Assembly: GCF_947496385.1 (NCBI RefSeq)
Contig: NZ_CANMCP010000004.1
Location: 1-64,000, forward strand
Direction of reading: 5' to 3'
From: an uncultured Croceicoccus sp.
Lineage (GTDB): Bacteria; Pseudomonadota; Alphaproteobacteria; Sphingomonadales; Sphingomonadaceae
DNA length: 64,000 bases
Below the pieces are notes generated by a model, which saw only the letters and a list, made by a program, of their open reading frames with translations, did no database searches and had not been told where the DNA came from. Positions 35,010-44,414 of this stretch are shown here, one piece after another. Position 1 is the first letter of the stretch, and every line of letters begins with the position of its first letter. Position numbers and translations under genes: made by a program.

Positions 35010-37280
35010 TTACCCCACCACCTCGGCCGCGGCGAGCACGGCGAGGGTCAGCACTTCGGGTGCAATGCTGGTCATCGGCGCGATCTGCACCGGCTTCTCC
35101 ATTCCGATCAGCATCGGGCCGATCGTCGATGCACCCGCCAGTTCGCGCAGCAGTTTCGCCGACAGGTTCGCCGATTGCAGGCCCGGCATGATGAGCACGT
35201 TGGCCGGCGACGACAGCCGGCTGAACGGATAGAGCTTCATGACGTCGGGGTTGAGCGCGGCATCGGGCGCCATCTCGCCTTCATATTCGAAGCCGGGATC
35301 CTCCTCGTCGAGGATGTGCACCGCGTCGCGGATATTCTCCAGCCATTTGCCCGACGGATTGCCGAAGGTCGAATAGGACAGGAACGCCACGCGCGGTTCA
35401 TGGCCGAGCCGCCGCGCGACCTTGGCCGTTTCTTTTGCGATATGGGCGAGCATCTTCGCATCGGGGCGTTCGTTGATCGTCGTATCAGCGAGGAACACGG
35501 TGTAGTTCTTGCCCAGCATCATGTGGATGCCGAACGGCACCTCGCCCGGCTTCGCGTCGAGGACCAGCCCGATTTCGCGCGCGGTCTGTGCAAACGGGCG
35601 GGTGAGGCCCGTGATCATTGCATCGCCCTTGTCCAGCGCGAGCAGCAGCGAGGCGAACACGTTGCGGTCCTGGTTCACCATGCGGCGCACGTCGCGTTCG
35701 GTATAGCCGCGCCGTTGCAGCCGTTCGTACAGGAAGTCGACCATGGCGGGCACATGCTCGCTATCGGCGGAATTCTGGATTTCGTAGCTTTCGGGATCGT
35801 CGACGCCCAGTTCGCGCAGCTTGTCGCAGACCGCGCCGGTGCGCCCGACCAGCACGGGTTCGCCATAGCCGAAATCGCGGAACTGGATCGCGGCGCGGAT
35901 GACGACATCCTCCTCCGCCTCGGCAAAGACGACGCGCTTGGGGTTCTGCTGCAGGTTCTCGTACACCTTGGTCAGGACCGAGGTGGTGGGGTTGAGCCGC
36001 GCTTTCAGCGACATCTTGTAGGCGTCGAAATCCTCGATGCTGCCCTGCGCAACGCCCGAATCCATCGCCGCCTTCGCGACGGCGGCGGACACCCGCTCCA
36101 TCAAACGCGGGTCGAACGGGGCGGGAATGATGTAATCCTCGCCGAACTGGTGATCGACGCCATAGGCCGCGGCGACTTCCTCCGGCACGCGTTCGCGGGC
36201 GAGTTCCGCGATGGCTTCGGCGGCGGCGATCTTCATCTCCTCATTGATGGCGGTCGCCCGCACGTCGAGCGCGCCGCGGAAGATGAAGGGGAAGCCGAGC
36301 ACGTTGTTCACCTGGTTCGGGTAATCCGAACGGCCGGTGGCGATGATGGCGTTGGGCTTGACCTCGCGCGCGAGTTCGGGGCGGATCTCCGGCTCCGGAT
36401 TGGCCATGGCGAAAATGATCGGGCGGTCGTTCATCTTTGCCACCCATTCGGGCTTCAACGCGCCCGCCGCCGACAGGCCGAGAAAGATGTCGGCACCGAC
36501 CAGCGCCTCTTCGAGGCTGCGCTTGTCGGTTTCCACCGCGTGGGCCGATTTCCACTGATCCACATCGTCGCGGCCGGGATAGATCGGGCCGGAGCGGTCG
36601 CACATGATGACGTTTTCATGCCGCACGCCCATCGCCTTGATGAGAGCGGTGCAGGCAATGGCCGACGCGCCCGCGCCGTTCACGACCATCTTCACATCCT
36701 CCATCCGGCGCCCGGTGAGGTGCAGCGCATTGATGAGGCCGGCGGCGGCGATGATCGCGGTGCCGTGCTGATCGTCGTGCATGACGGGAATGTTCATGCG
36801 TTCGCGCAAGGCCTGCTCGATGATGAAGCATTCGGGCGCCTTGATATCTTCGAGGTTGATGCCGCCAAAGCTCGGCTCCATCAGCGCGACGGCATTGATG
36901 AAGGCGTCGGGATCCTCGGTCGCGAGCTCGATATCGATGGAATCGACGTCGGCGAAACGCTTGAAGAGCACGGCCTTGCCCTCCATCACAGGCTTGGACG
37001 CGAGCGCGCCGAGATTGCCCATGCCGAGGATGGCCGTGCCGTTGGAAATCACCGCGACGAGGTTGGAGCGCGCGGTATAGATCGCCGCGGTCGACGGATC
37101 GTCGGCGATGGCCTGCACGGGTGCGGCGACGCCGGGGGAGTAGGCGAGGCTGAGATCGCGCTGCGTCGCCATGGGTTTCGACGCGACGATCTCGATCTTT
37201 CCGGGTCGGATCGTGGAATGGTAGAACAGCGCCTCACGCTCGGTAAAGCTGCTGTTCCGATTGTCGCCGTCATTCGCCAA
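35010..37280 (-). CDS. maeB: NADP-dependent malic enzyme with phosphotransacetylase-like domain
   Basis: Converts malate to pyruvate with NADP reduction. The 756-residue protein has the malic domain (ALFYHSTIRPGKIEIVASKP, NGTAILGMGNLGALASKPVMEGKAVLF, DIKAPECFIIEQ, MHDDQHGTAIIAAAGLINAL) and a Rossmann part (VNGAGASAIAC, PIIFAMANPEPEIRPE). A C-terminal phosphotransacetylase-like domain of about 320 residues (LTKVYENLQQNPKRVVFAEAEEDVVIRAA) follows and usually acts as a regulatory sensor of acetyl-CoA. It is divergent from mutS. Confidence 0.95.
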   Translation of the reverse strand: MANDGDNRNSSFTEREALFYHSTIRPGKIEIVASKPMATQRDLSLAYSPGVAAPVQAIADDPSTAAIYTARSNLVAVISNGTAILGMGNLGALASKPVMEGKAVLFKRFADVDSIDIELATEDPDAFINAVALMEPSFGGINLEDIKAPECFIIEQALRERMNIPVMHDDQHGTAIIAAAGLINALHLTGRRMEDVKMVVNGAGASAIACTALIKAMGVRHENVIMCDRSGPIYPGRDDVDQWKSAHAVETDKRSLEEALVGADIFLGLSAAGALKPEWVAKMNDRPIIFAMANPEPEIRPELAREVKPNAIIATGRSDYPNQVNNVLGFPFIFRGALDVRATAINEEMKIAAAEAIAELARERVPEEVAAAYGVDHQFGEDYIIPAPFDPRLMERVSAAVAKAAMDSGVAQGSIEDFDAYKMSLKARLNPTTSVLTKVYENLQQNPKRVVFAEAEEDVVIRAAIQFRDFGYGEPVLVGRTGAVCDKLRELGVDDPESYEIQNSADSEHVPAMVDFLYERLQRRGYTERDVRRMVNQDRNVFASLLLALDKGDAMITGLTRPFAQTAREIGLVLDAKPGEVPFGIHMMLGKNYTVFLADTTINERPDAKMLAHIAKETAKVARRLGHEPRVAFLSYSTFGNPSGKWLENIRDAVHILDEEDPGFEYEGEMAPDAALNPDVMKLYPFSRLSSPANVLIMPGLQSANLSAKLLRELAGASTIGPMLIGMEKPVQIAPMTSIAPEVLTLAVLAAAEVVG

Positions 37281-37312
37281 AATGGCCTCCCGTTGGAATA
37301 CACCTGCCGAAA

Positions 37313-37347
37313 CGCCCTATCGCGCAAATCGCGTTCGGGATAGGGCG
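37313..37347. repeat. inverted repeat between maeB and mutS
   Basis: CGCCCTATC and GATAGGGCG are perfect nine-base arms separated by 17 bases, placed in the 162-base divergent intergenic region. No T run follows on either strand, so an operator or mRNA leader structure is more likely than a terminator. Confidence 0.5.
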
Positions 37348-37442
37348 CGCGCCCAAGTTTTCGATTGTCCCGGCTTTTTCGGCGGGGGATAGCCAAACGC
37401 CCGGCTTTGGCGAATCGTTCATGCTGCGCTACGCGATGCGGC

Positions 37443-40067
37443 ATGGCAGGCGGTCCCACCCCGATGATGGCGCAATATCTGGCGTTGAAGAGCCAGGCCG
37501 GCGATTGCCTGCTGTTCTATCGCATGGGCGATTTCTTCGAACTGTTCTTCGACGATGCGCGCCGCGCCGCCGCCGTGCTCGACATCGCATTGACCAGCCG
37601 GGGCGAACACGATGGCGCACCGGTGCCGATGTGCGGCGTGCCGGTCCATGCGGCGGAAAGCTATCTTGCCCGGCTGATCCGCGCAGGGTGCCGGGTCGCC
37701 ATCGCCGAACAGGTGGAAACCCCGGCCGAAGCGAAAGAGCGCACCAAGCGCGAGGGCGGCGGCTCCAAGGTGCTGGTCCAGCGCGACATCGTGCGCTTCG
37801 TGACCGCCGGCACCCTGACCGAGGATAATCTGCTCGAATCGCGCAGGGCCAACATGCTGGTCGCGCTGGCGCCGCTACGCGACCGCGTGGGTATCGCGGC
37901 GGTCGACATTTCGACAGGGTCGATGGTCCTCGAAAGCCACGAGGCGGGCGGCGTCGCGGCGGCGCTGTCGCGGATCGGGGCGAGCGAGATCGTCGTGCCG
38001 GAGGGGTGGGAGTTCGCACCCGATGGCGCGCCCGCCGATGCCATCGCGCGCCCGGCGGCGGAGTTTGCGTCCGACAGGGGGGAGGCGCGGCTGAAATCGC
38101 TGCACGGGGTTGCGACGCTTGACGGGTTCGGCGCGTTCGACCGGGCGGCGCTGGCGGCGGCGGGCGGGCTGATCGCCTATCTCGACCATGTCGGACGCGG
38201 GCAATTGCCGCTGCTGCTCCCGCCACGGGCGCGGGCGGCGGACGGCCATCTCGCCATGGACGAGGCTACGCGGGCCAGCCTCGAGATCCTGCAATCGGCA
38301 TCGGGCACGCGTTCGGGCAGCCTGATCGATTGTGTCGACCGGTGCCTGACCGGGGCGGGCGCGCGCCTGCTCGCCGAGGATCTGTCCGCCCCGCTGACCG
38401 AGGCGGAGGCGATCCGCGAGCGGCTGGCGGCGGTGGACCGGCTTTACGGCGATGCCCTGCTGCGCGAGGATCTGCGTGGGTTGATGCGCGGCCTGCCCGA
38501 TATTGCGCGCGCACTCGGCCGGGTGGTCGCCGGGCGGGGCAGCCCGCGCGACCTCGGGCAGATCCGCGACGGGCTCGGCCTTGCCTACGAGCTTCACCTG
38601 CTGCTGGAGGAAATGGGCGAGCGTCCGGCGCTGTTCGAACGGCTTCGCCCTGCGCTCACCGGCCATGGCGCCTTGGTGGAGACGCTCCTGCGCGCGCTGG
38701 TCGAGACGCCGCCGACCGAGCGGGCGCAGGGCGGCTATATCGCGAAGGGTTACGATGCCGCGCTCGACGAATTGCGCGACATTGCCAAGAACGGGCGGCA
38801 GGCCATCGCCGCGCTCGAACAGGATTACCGCGATACGACCGGCATCGCCGCGCTCAGGATCAAGCACAATGGCGTGCTCGGCTATTTCATCGAGGTGCCT
38901 TCGCGCCATGCCGATGCGCTGATGGCGGCGGACAGCGGCTTTACCCATCGGCAGACGATGCAGAGCGCGGTCCGCTTTAACGCGCTGGCGCTCCACGAAC
39001 AGGCGAGCCGCATTGCCGAGGCCGGCGGACGCGCGCTCGCCGCCGAGGACGCCCATTTCGAGGAGCTGGTCGCGAGGACCGCCGCCCATGCCGAGGCGAT
39101 CGCCGCCACGGCCCATGCGCTCGCGCGGATCGACGTGTGCGCAGGACAGGCGGAGCGCGCCGCGGAGGGCGGATGGGTGCGGCCCGACATCGCCGATGCC
39201 CCCTGCCTCGACATTCGCGGCGGGCGGCACCCGGTGGTGGAGGCCGCGCTGGCCAAGGGGCGCGACCGTTTCGTCGCCAATGATTGCGCGCTGTCGGACA
39301 CGGACCGGCTCTGGCTCATCGGCGGGCCGAACATGGGCGGCAAATCGACATTCCTGCGGCAAAACGCGCTGATCGTCCTGCTCGCGCAGGCGGGCGGTTT
39401 CGTGCCCGCCGACAGCGCGACGATCGGCCTCGTCGACCGGTTGTTCAGCCGGGTCGGCGCGTCGGACAATCTGGCGAAGGGGCGCTCCACCTTCATGGTC
39501 GAAATGGTGGAAACCGCCGCCATCCTGTCGCAGGCGACCGACCGCAGCTTCGTCATCCTCGACGAGGTCGGGCGCGGCACCTCCACCTATGACGGGCTGG
39601 CGCTGGCCTGGGCGGTGGCGGAAAGCGTGCATGGCATGGTGGGGTGCCGGTGCCTGTTCGCGACGCATTACCATGAACTGTCGCGCCTTGCCGAAACATG
39701 CGAGGCATTGTCGCTCCACCATGTCCGCGCGCGGGAGTGGAAGGGCGATCTCGTGCTCCTGCACGAGCTGGCGGAGGGGCCGGCGGATCGCAGCTACGGG
39801 CTTGCGGTTGCGCGGCTGGCAGGCGTGCCCGCGCCTGTCATCGCGCGGGCCAAAAAAGTGCTGGAAAAGCTGGAGAAAGGGCGCGCGGAAACGGGCGGGT
39901 TGGCGGCGAGGCTGGGCGAATTGCCGCTGTTCGCTGCCGCCGCCGAAGCGGAGGAGCAGCAGTGCGACACACTGCGCGACACGCTCGCCGCGCTCGACGT
40001 GGATGCGCTGTCGCCGCGCGATGCGCTCGACATGCTCTACCGGTTGAAGCGCGAGGCCGCCGATTGA
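37443..40067 (+). CDS. mutS: DNA mismatch repair protein MutS
   Basis: The ATPase that recognises mismatches. ATG 37443 (MAGGPTPMMAQYLALKSQAGDCLLFYRMGDFFELF) gives 874 residues and includes the mismatch-wedge F-x-E motif in GDFFELFFDDA. Later come the connector, lever and clamp domains, Walker A GGPNMGGKSTFLRQ, the signature SRVGASDNLAKGRSTFMVEM, Walker B FVILDEVGRGTSTYDGLALAWA and the helix-turn-helix dimer end with SYGLAVARLAGVP. Complete. mutL is not in the window. Confidence 0.96.
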   Translation: MAGGPTPMMAQYLALKSQAGDCLLFYRMGDFFELFFDDARRAAAVLDIALTSRGEHDGAPVPMCGVPVHAAESYLARLIRAGCRVAIAEQVETPAEAKERTKREGGGSKVLVQRDIVRFVTAGTLTEDNLLESRRANMLVALAPLRDRVGIAAVDISTGSMVLESHEAGGVAAALSRIGASEIVVPEGWEFAPDGAPADAIARPAAEFASDRGEARLKSLHGVATLDGFGAFDRAALAAAGGLIAYLDHVGRGQLPLLLPPRARAADGHLAMDEATRASLEILQSASGTRSGSLIDCVDRCLTGAGARLLAEDLSAPLTEAEAIRERLAAVDRLYGDALLREDLRGLMRGLPDIARALGRVVAGRGSPRDLGQIRDGLGLAYELHLLLEEMGERPALFERLRPALTGHGALVETLLRALVETPPTERAQGGYIAKGYDAALDELRDIAKNGRQAIAALEQDYRDTTGIAALRIKHNGVLGYFIEVPSRHADALMAADSGFTHRQTMQSAVRFNALALHEQASRIAEAGGRALAAEDAHFEELVARTAAHAEAIAATAHALARIDVCAGQAERAAEGGWVRPDIADAPCLDIRGGRHPVVEAALAKGRDRFVANDCALSDTDRLWLIGGPNMGGKSTFLRQNALIVLLAQAGGFVPADSATIGLVDRLFSRVGASDNLAKGRSTFMVEMVETAAILSQATDRSFVILDEVGRGTSTYDGLALAWAVAESVHGMVGCRCLFATHYHELSRLAETCEALSLHHVRAREWKGDLVLLHELAEGPADRSYGLAVARLAGVPAPVIARAKKVLEKLEKGRAETGGLAARLGELPLFAAAAEAEEQQCDTLRDTLAALDVDALSPRDALDMLYRLKREAAD

Positions 40068-40099
40068 CCCATGCGGCGGGGGCCGTCATGCTCTCACCC

Positions 40100-40492
40100 A
40101 TGACAGAGGACGAGATCAAGTCGGAGGACGCCTCCAGCCGGACCCATCTCGCCGAGGACCGCACGATCATGGCGGTGGAACGCACCTTTGCCGGCTGGAT
40201 GCGCACGGCCTTTGCCGCGATCGGCATCGGCATCGCGTTTCGCGCCCTGTTCGGGGAGCTGGATCCGCCGTGGCTTGCCCGCGTGATCGCGACGATGTTC
40301 ATGGTGCTGGCCGCGATGTTCGCCATCGGGGCGGAACGGCGGGCGTGCAGGGCGCTGACCCGGATGAACCCGCACGAGGTGGATTCGCCGGACATGCCGC
40401 GCCTGAAATGGATCGCCTATGCGGTGGCCGCCGGCGCGATCATCCTCGCCATCGCGATATGGCTGGCGCGGGACATCGGGGCCGGCGGCTGA
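40100..40492 (+). CDS. DUF202 (YidH family) membrane protein
   Basis: A 130-residue membrane protein with three hydrophobic segments (MRTAFAAIGIGIAFRALFGEL; VIATMFMVLAAMFAIGAERRA; WIAYAVAAGAIILAIAIWLA). The typical DUF202 opening EDRTIMAVERTFAGWMRTAFAAIGIG is present. Function unknown. ATG 40088 (MLSPMTEDE) is an alternative start. It lies 32 bases after mutS and converges on the next small gene. Confidence 0.82.
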   Translation: MTEDEIKSEDASSRTHLAEDRTIMAVERTFAGWMRTAFAAIGIGIAFRALFGELDPPWLARVIATMFMVLAAMFAIGAERRACRALTRMNPHEVDSPDMPRLKWIAYAVAAGAIILAIAIWLARDIGAGG

Positions 40493-40498
40493 ACCGGA

Positions 40499-40819
40499 TC
40501 AGCTGTCGGAATGGCCCGGCTCGTCCTTCATGATGTTGGACTTGCCGTATTTCTTCTCGTTATCGTCGTGGTTCGGCTCGCCGCGATAGGCGCTCATGTC
40601 GATGCCGCCGGTGTCCATCTGCTTCATCTTGTCGACAAGATCGCCCTGCGTGCTTTCGTCGAGCGGGCCTTTCTCGGGCTTCTCGCTATCCTCGTCGAGC
40701 GAATAGCTCGACACGCGGCGGCCCTGCGCCTGGCGCGAGACGGTCTGCGCCTGCGTATCCTTGTCGCGCTGTTCGGTGTTGAGGTTTTCGTGGGCGTTGT
40801 CGTTGGTGGGGTCTGCCAT
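40499..40819 (-). CDS. small hydrophilic protein
   Basis: Function not recognised. 106 residues, strongly hydrophilic and rich in Asp, Glu, Lys, Gln and Asn (MADPTNDNAHENLNTEQRDKDTQAQTVSRQAQGRR ... NHDDNEKKYGKSNIMKDEPGHSDS). No hydrophobic core is evident, so it is probably disordered. Codon use matches the neighbours and no frame break is seen. It is the last gene of the minus-strand run below the cobalamin adenosyltransferase, 64 bases downstream. Confidence 0.65.
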   Translation of the reverse strand: MADPTNDNAHENLNTEQRDKDTQAQTVSRQAQGRRVSSYSLDEDSEKPEKGPLDESTQGDLVDKMKQMDTGGIDMSAYRGEPNHDDNEKKYGKSNIMKDEPGHSDS

Positions 40820-40883
40820 GGTTCAATTCCTGTTTGCGTTTGCCTACAGGAACGGGCGGCAAGCCTCCCCGGTTCCAACGCGA

Positions 40884-41456
40884 TCAGCCGCGATTGGCGC
40901 CCGGCACCCACAAAACATCCGACCGCCCCCCGTCATTGAGCGCGCGTGCCGCCACGAACAGGTAATCCGACAGCCGATTGACATAGGACAGCGCCGCGGG
41001 ATTGACGGCATCTTCGCGGCTCAGCGCCACGCATGCACGCTCCGCCGAACGCACCGACGCCCGCGCCACATGCACCCGCGCCGCGGCCTCGCTGCCGCCG
41101 GGCAGGATGAAGCTTTTCAACGGCTCCAGTTTTTCATTGAGCGCATCGATCCGCGCCTCCAGCCAGGAGGATTGCGCGTCCGTCATGCGAAGCTGCATCT
41201 CGCCGGGCGTGAAATCGTCGCCCGGCGTGGCGAGATCGGCGCCAAGGTCGAAAAGGTCGTTCTGTATCCGGCGCAGATCGCCCGCGATATCGCACTCCGG
41301 CATGGCGCAGACCGCGACGCCGATGGCGCAGTCGGCCTCGTCCACGGTGCCGATCGCGGCCATGCGTGCGGCGTTCTTCGCGACGCGCGACCCGTCGACC
41401 AGCCCCGTCGTGCCGTCATCGCCGGTGCGCGTGTAGATCCTGTTGAGCCGGACCAA
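40884..41456 (-). CDS. PduO-type cob(I)alamin adenosyltransferase
   Basis: Transfers the adenosyl group of ATP to cob(I)alamin, forming coenzyme B12. The 190-residue protein has the ATP-binding N-terminus IYTRTGDDGTTGLVDGSRVAKN, IGTVDEADCAIG, FDLGADLATPGDD, SFILPGGSEAAARVHVARASVRSAERACVAL and NRLSDYLFVAAR. It usually serves methylmalonyl-CoA mutase or ribonucleotide reductase. No B12-dependent enzyme gene is in the window. It lies six bases after the twin-membrane-segment protein. Confidence 0.93.
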   Translation of the reverse strand: MVRLNRIYTRTGDDGTTGLVDGSRVAKNAARMAAIGTVDEADCAIGVAVCAMPECDIAGDLRRIQNDLFDLGADLATPGDDFTPGEMQLRMTDAQSSWLEARIDALNEKLEPLKSFILPGGSEAAARVHVARASVRSAERACVALSREDAVNPAALSYVNRLSDYLFVAARALNDGGRSDVLWVPGANRG

Positions 41457-41462
41457 GTGCGA

Positions 41463-41690
41463 TCAGCTATTGATGACGAGCAGCAGCGCCACGACGATGA
41501 TCGCGGCGGCCTGATACTTGATGCGCGCGAACATCGCCTTGTTCTGGCGGAGCTGCATCATCTCGATCCGTTCGTCGCCGCCTTCGAGGTCGAGTTTCGT
41601 CGTCTGAAGGAACGCGACGATCCCCTTCACGAGCGAGACGACGACCATGATGGCCAGGATGGCGATGACGATGGCGAGAATGGTGTTCAT
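41463..41690 (-). CDS. HIG1-like twin transmembrane protein
   Basis: A 75-residue membrane protein from ATG 41690: MNTILAIVIAILAIMVVVSLVKGIVAFL, a short cytoplasmic-like loop rich in charged residues (TTKLDLEGGDERIEMMQLRQNKAMFARIKYQ), and AAAIIVVALLLVINS. The pattern, with RQNKAMFARIKYQ, resembles the HIG1/twin transmembrane family whose mitochondrial relatives associate with respiratory complexes. The track buries it in a longer ORF. It lies five bases after gluQRS. Confidence 0.82.
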   Translation of the reverse strand: MNTILAIVIAILAIMVVVSLVKGIVAFLQTTKLDLEGGDERIEMMQLRQNKAMFARIKYQAAAIIVVALLLVINS

Positions 41691-41695
41691 GCCAT

Positions 41696-42580
41696 TCAAG
41701 ATAGGGGCACCGGCCGCGTATTTCCAGCCCCCGCCCCCTCGCCTCTTCCATCGCCCCAATACAACCCGTCGCCGAGGCGCCCGGCCCGCAAATCCGCCGC
41801 CAGTGCGCGCCCGTCCACCCCGGCATCCCGCATGTCGGCGAGCGAGGGCGAACCGCGCCGCTTCGCCAGCTTGCGCCCGTCCCCTTGCACGATCAGCGCA
41901 TGGTGATGCCACACCGGCACGGGCAGGCTCAGCAAGCCTTGCAGCAGGCGGTGCACATGGGTCGCGGCGAACAGGTCCATGCCGCGCGTGACGCAGGTGA
42001 CCCCGTCCGCCGCGTCGTCGCACGTCACGGCGAGGTGATAGCTGCCCGGCGCATCCTTGCGCGCGAGCACGATGTCGCCGAAGATGTCCGGCGTCGCGCG
42101 TATTTCGCCGCGCCGCTCGTCCCGCCAGGTGAGCGGCCCTGCGCGGTCCAGCGCCGCCGCCATGTTGATCCGCCACGCCACCGCCCCATCGCCGGCCTCG
42201 TGGTCGCGGCCCCTGCACGTGCCGGGATAGACCGGGCCGTCGGGACCGTACGCCGTTGCCGCGGCCGCGATCTGCGCGCGGGTGCAGCGGCACGCATAGG
42301 CCAAACCCATCGCGCGCAGGCGGGCGAGCGCGTCGGCATGCGCGCCGATCCGCGCCGATTGCCGGATGACCGCCCCGTCCCAGCCGAGCCCGAGCCAGCG
42401 CAGATCGGCCAGCGCCCCTTCGGCGAATTCCTCCCGGCTGCGCGCGCCGTCGATATCCTCGATCCGGAGCAGGAACCGCCCGCCATCCGCCCGCGCCCGG
42501 TCATGCGCGACGATGGCCGCATGGGCGTGGCCGAGATGCAGGGGGCCATTCGGGCTGGGCGCGAAGCGGGTGACGATCAT
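41696..42580 (-). CDS. gluQRS: glutamyl-Q tRNA(Asp) synthetase
   Basis: A truncated glutamyl-tRNA synthetase paralogue that attaches glutamate to the queuosine base of tRNA-Asp. The 294-residue protein starts MIVTRFAPSPNGPLHLGHAHAA (HIGH-type motif), has LLRIEDIDGARS, Cys residues in YACRCTRAQIAAA...VYPGTCRG for zinc, and KLAKRRGSPSL in place of KMSKS. The anticodon-binding domain is absent, as expected. Confidence 0.92.
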   Translation of the reverse strand: MIVTRFAPSPNGPLHLGHAHAAIVAHDRARADGGRFLLRIEDIDGARSREEFAEGALADLRWLGLGWDGAVIRQSARIGAHADALARLRAMGLAYACRCTRAQIAAAATAYGPDGPVYPGTCRGRDHEAGDGAVAWRINMAAALDRAGPLTWRDERRGEIRATPDIFGDIVLARKDAPGSYHLAVTCDDAADGVTCVTRGMDLFAATHVHRLLQGLLSLPVPVWHHHALIVQGDGRKLAKRRGSPSLADMRDAGVDGRALAADLRAGRLGDGLYWGDGRGEGAGAGNTRPVPLS

Positions 42581-42759
42581 CGCCGCGCAGCATAGCGCCG
42601 GTGCGCCCCTGCGAAAGGGGCGATCATGCGTCCGTTGCGCATATGGTCTTGACGGGATCGCCGCTTGCGGGCAGCAATGGCACTTACGATGCGTCATCAA
42701 CCTGTCACGCCTCACTGCGATAGCGTCCCGGCACTCATTGGAGGAGGCCGGATAACGGC

Positions 42760-43368
42760 ATGTTCAGCAACGCGCTGATCGAACAACGCGTCACGCTCGC
42801 CAGCGCAAGGGAGGATCCGACCCGCGCGCTCGGCCAATGTCCTGCCCTTGTCCTCAACGCCGATTATTCGCCGCTGTCCTATTACCCGCTGTCGCTCTGG
42901 CCGTGGCAGACCGCGATCAAGGCCGTGTTCCTCGACCGCGTCGATATCGTCGCAAGCTATGAACGGCAGGTCCATTCGCCCTCCCTCGACATGCAGATCC
43001 CGTCGGTCATCGCGCTTCGCGAATATGTGAAGCCTTCGGAATTTCCCGCCTTCACCCGCTTCAACGTGTTCCTGCGCGACCGGTTCGAGTGTCAGTTCTG
43101 CGGCAGCCCGAAACAGCTGACCTTCGATCATGTCGTGCCCCGGCGGCTGGGTGGAAAGACGAGCTGGGAAAACATCGTCGCCGCCTGCGCGCCCTGCAAC
43201 ATGAGGAAGGGCGGACGCACGCCGAAACAGGCGAACATGCAACTGAAACTCGCACCGATCCGCCCGACCAACTGGCAATTGCAGCAGCGCGGCCGCGAAT
43301 TTCCGCCGCATTACCTGCACGAAACCTGGCGCGACTGGCTCTACTGGGACATCGAGCTGGAAGCCTAG
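42760..43368 (+). CDS. HNH endonuclease family protein
   Basis: A 202-residue protein of a family widespread in alphaproteobacterial core genomes. The N-terminal part (CPALVLNADYSPLSYYPLSLWPWQTAIKAVFLDRV) is the family hallmark. The HNH centre is CQFCGSPKQLTFDHVVPRRLGGKTSWENIVAACAPCNMRKGGRTP, with CxxC, DHVVP and CxxC intact. The biological role is unknown. Its core placement argues against a mobile or restriction role. GGAGGAGGCCGG precedes ATG 42760. Confidence 0.87.
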   Translation: MFSNALIEQRVTLASAREDPTRALGQCPALVLNADYSPLSYYPLSLWPWQTAIKAVFLDRVDIVASYERQVHSPSLDMQIPSVIALREYVKPSEFPAFTRFNVFLRDRFECQFCGSPKQLTFDHVVPRRLGGKTSWENIVAACAPCNMRKGGRTPKQANMQLKLAPIRPTNWQLQQRGREFPPHYLHETWRDWLYWDIELEA

Positions 43369-44414
43369 ATCCAGCCGGACAATTCCCGCCGGATCAGCGT
43401 TTCGAGCATCGCCATCCCCGGCTCCCCGTCGTTGAGGCAGGACAGCGCATCGAATTGCGTGCCGCCATTGCCGACAAAGCTTTCCCGCCCCCGGATCGCC
43501 AGCTCTTCGAGCGTTTCAAGGCAATCGGCGGAAAACCCCGGCGCCGCGATGGCCAGCCGCTTCGTCCCCCGCTTCGCCTCCTGCTCCAGCACCGTGTCGG
43601 TCGCCGGCTCAAGCCATTTGGCCCGGCCGAAGCGCGATTGAAACGTCGTGTCGATGCGCAGGTCCGGAAACGCGGGCGCCAGCGCCGCGGCCAGCAGCCG
43701 CGCGGTTTTCCGGCAATGACAGTGATACGGATCGCCCAGATGCAGCGTGCGTTCGGGCATCCCGTGAAAGCTGAGCAGCAGCACCTCCGGCATTTCGGCA
43801 AGCGCCTCGATCTGCCGCGAAAGATCCTCCGCCAGCGCCGCGATATAGGCCGCGTCGTCGTGATAGGGCGGCAAGGTGCGGATCGCCGGCTGCCAGCGCA
43901 TGTCGGCCAGCACGCGGCCTAGTTCGTCCACCGCCGTCGCCGTCGTCGCGCCCGAATATTGCGGATAAAGCGGCGCAAAAAGAATGCGGTCGTGGCCGGC
44001 ATCCTTCAACGCCTGCACCCGCGCCGGGATCGACGGATTGCCATATCGCATCGCCCAGTCGACCGTGACCCCCTCGCCCAGCCGGTCCTGCAACCGCTCG
44101 GCCTGACGCTTCGTGATCGCGGCGAGCGGCGACCCGTCCTCGCCCCACACCTGCGCATAGGCGTGGGCGGATTTCGCGGGCCGCGTGTTGAGGATGATCC
44201 CGCGCAGGATCGGCTGCCATGCGATGGCGGGAATTTCGACGACGCGGCGATCGGACAGGAATTGTTTGAGGTAACGCTTCACCGCCCCCTTTTCCGCCGC
44301 ATCGGGCGTGCCGAGATTGGCCAGCAGCACCGCAATGCGTGCCGTCGGGGCCGCCGGGTGATCGGCGGGGCGCGGCATGGGGGTTGCGGGCGTGGCGTCG
44401 TGGGTATCGGTCAT
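43365..44414 (-). CDS. hemH: ferrochelatase
   Basis: Inserts ferrous iron into protoporphyrin IX, the last step of haem synthesis, at the inner membrane. The 349-residue protein has VLLANLGTPDAAEKGAVKRYLKQFLSD, LYPQYSGATTATA, LLLSFHGMPERTLHLGDPYHCHCRKTARLLA with the metal-binding His, and GFSADCLETLEEL with the catalytic Glu. It overlaps iorB by four bases and is the last gene of mrp-iorB-hemH. Confidence 0.96.
   Translation of the reverse strand: MTDTHDATPATPMPRPADHPAAPTARIAVLLANLGTPDAAEKGAVKRYLKQFLSDRRVVEIPAIAWQPILRGIILNTRPAKSAHAYAQVWGEDGSPLAAITKRQAERLQDRLGEGVTVDWAMRYGNPSIPARVQALKDAGHDRILFAPLYPQYSGATTATAVDELGRVLADMRWQPAIRTLPPYHDDAAYIAALAEDLSRQIEALAEMPEVLLLSFHGMPERTLHLGDPYHCHCRKTARLLAAALAPAFPDLRIDTTFQSRFGRAKWLEPATDTVLEQEAKRGTKRLAIAAPGFSADCLETLEELAIRGRESFVGNGGTQFDALSCLNDGEPGMAMLETLIRRELSGWI

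Noticed and set aside
34854-37343. 829-residue plus-strand ORF opposite maeB
   Set aside because: Mirror of the malic enzyme codons without motifs or a ribosome-binding site.
42760-43368. HNH protein as part of a restriction or defence system
   Set aside because: It stands alone between housekeeping genes and matches a core alphaproteobacterial family; no methyltransferase or defence partner is near.
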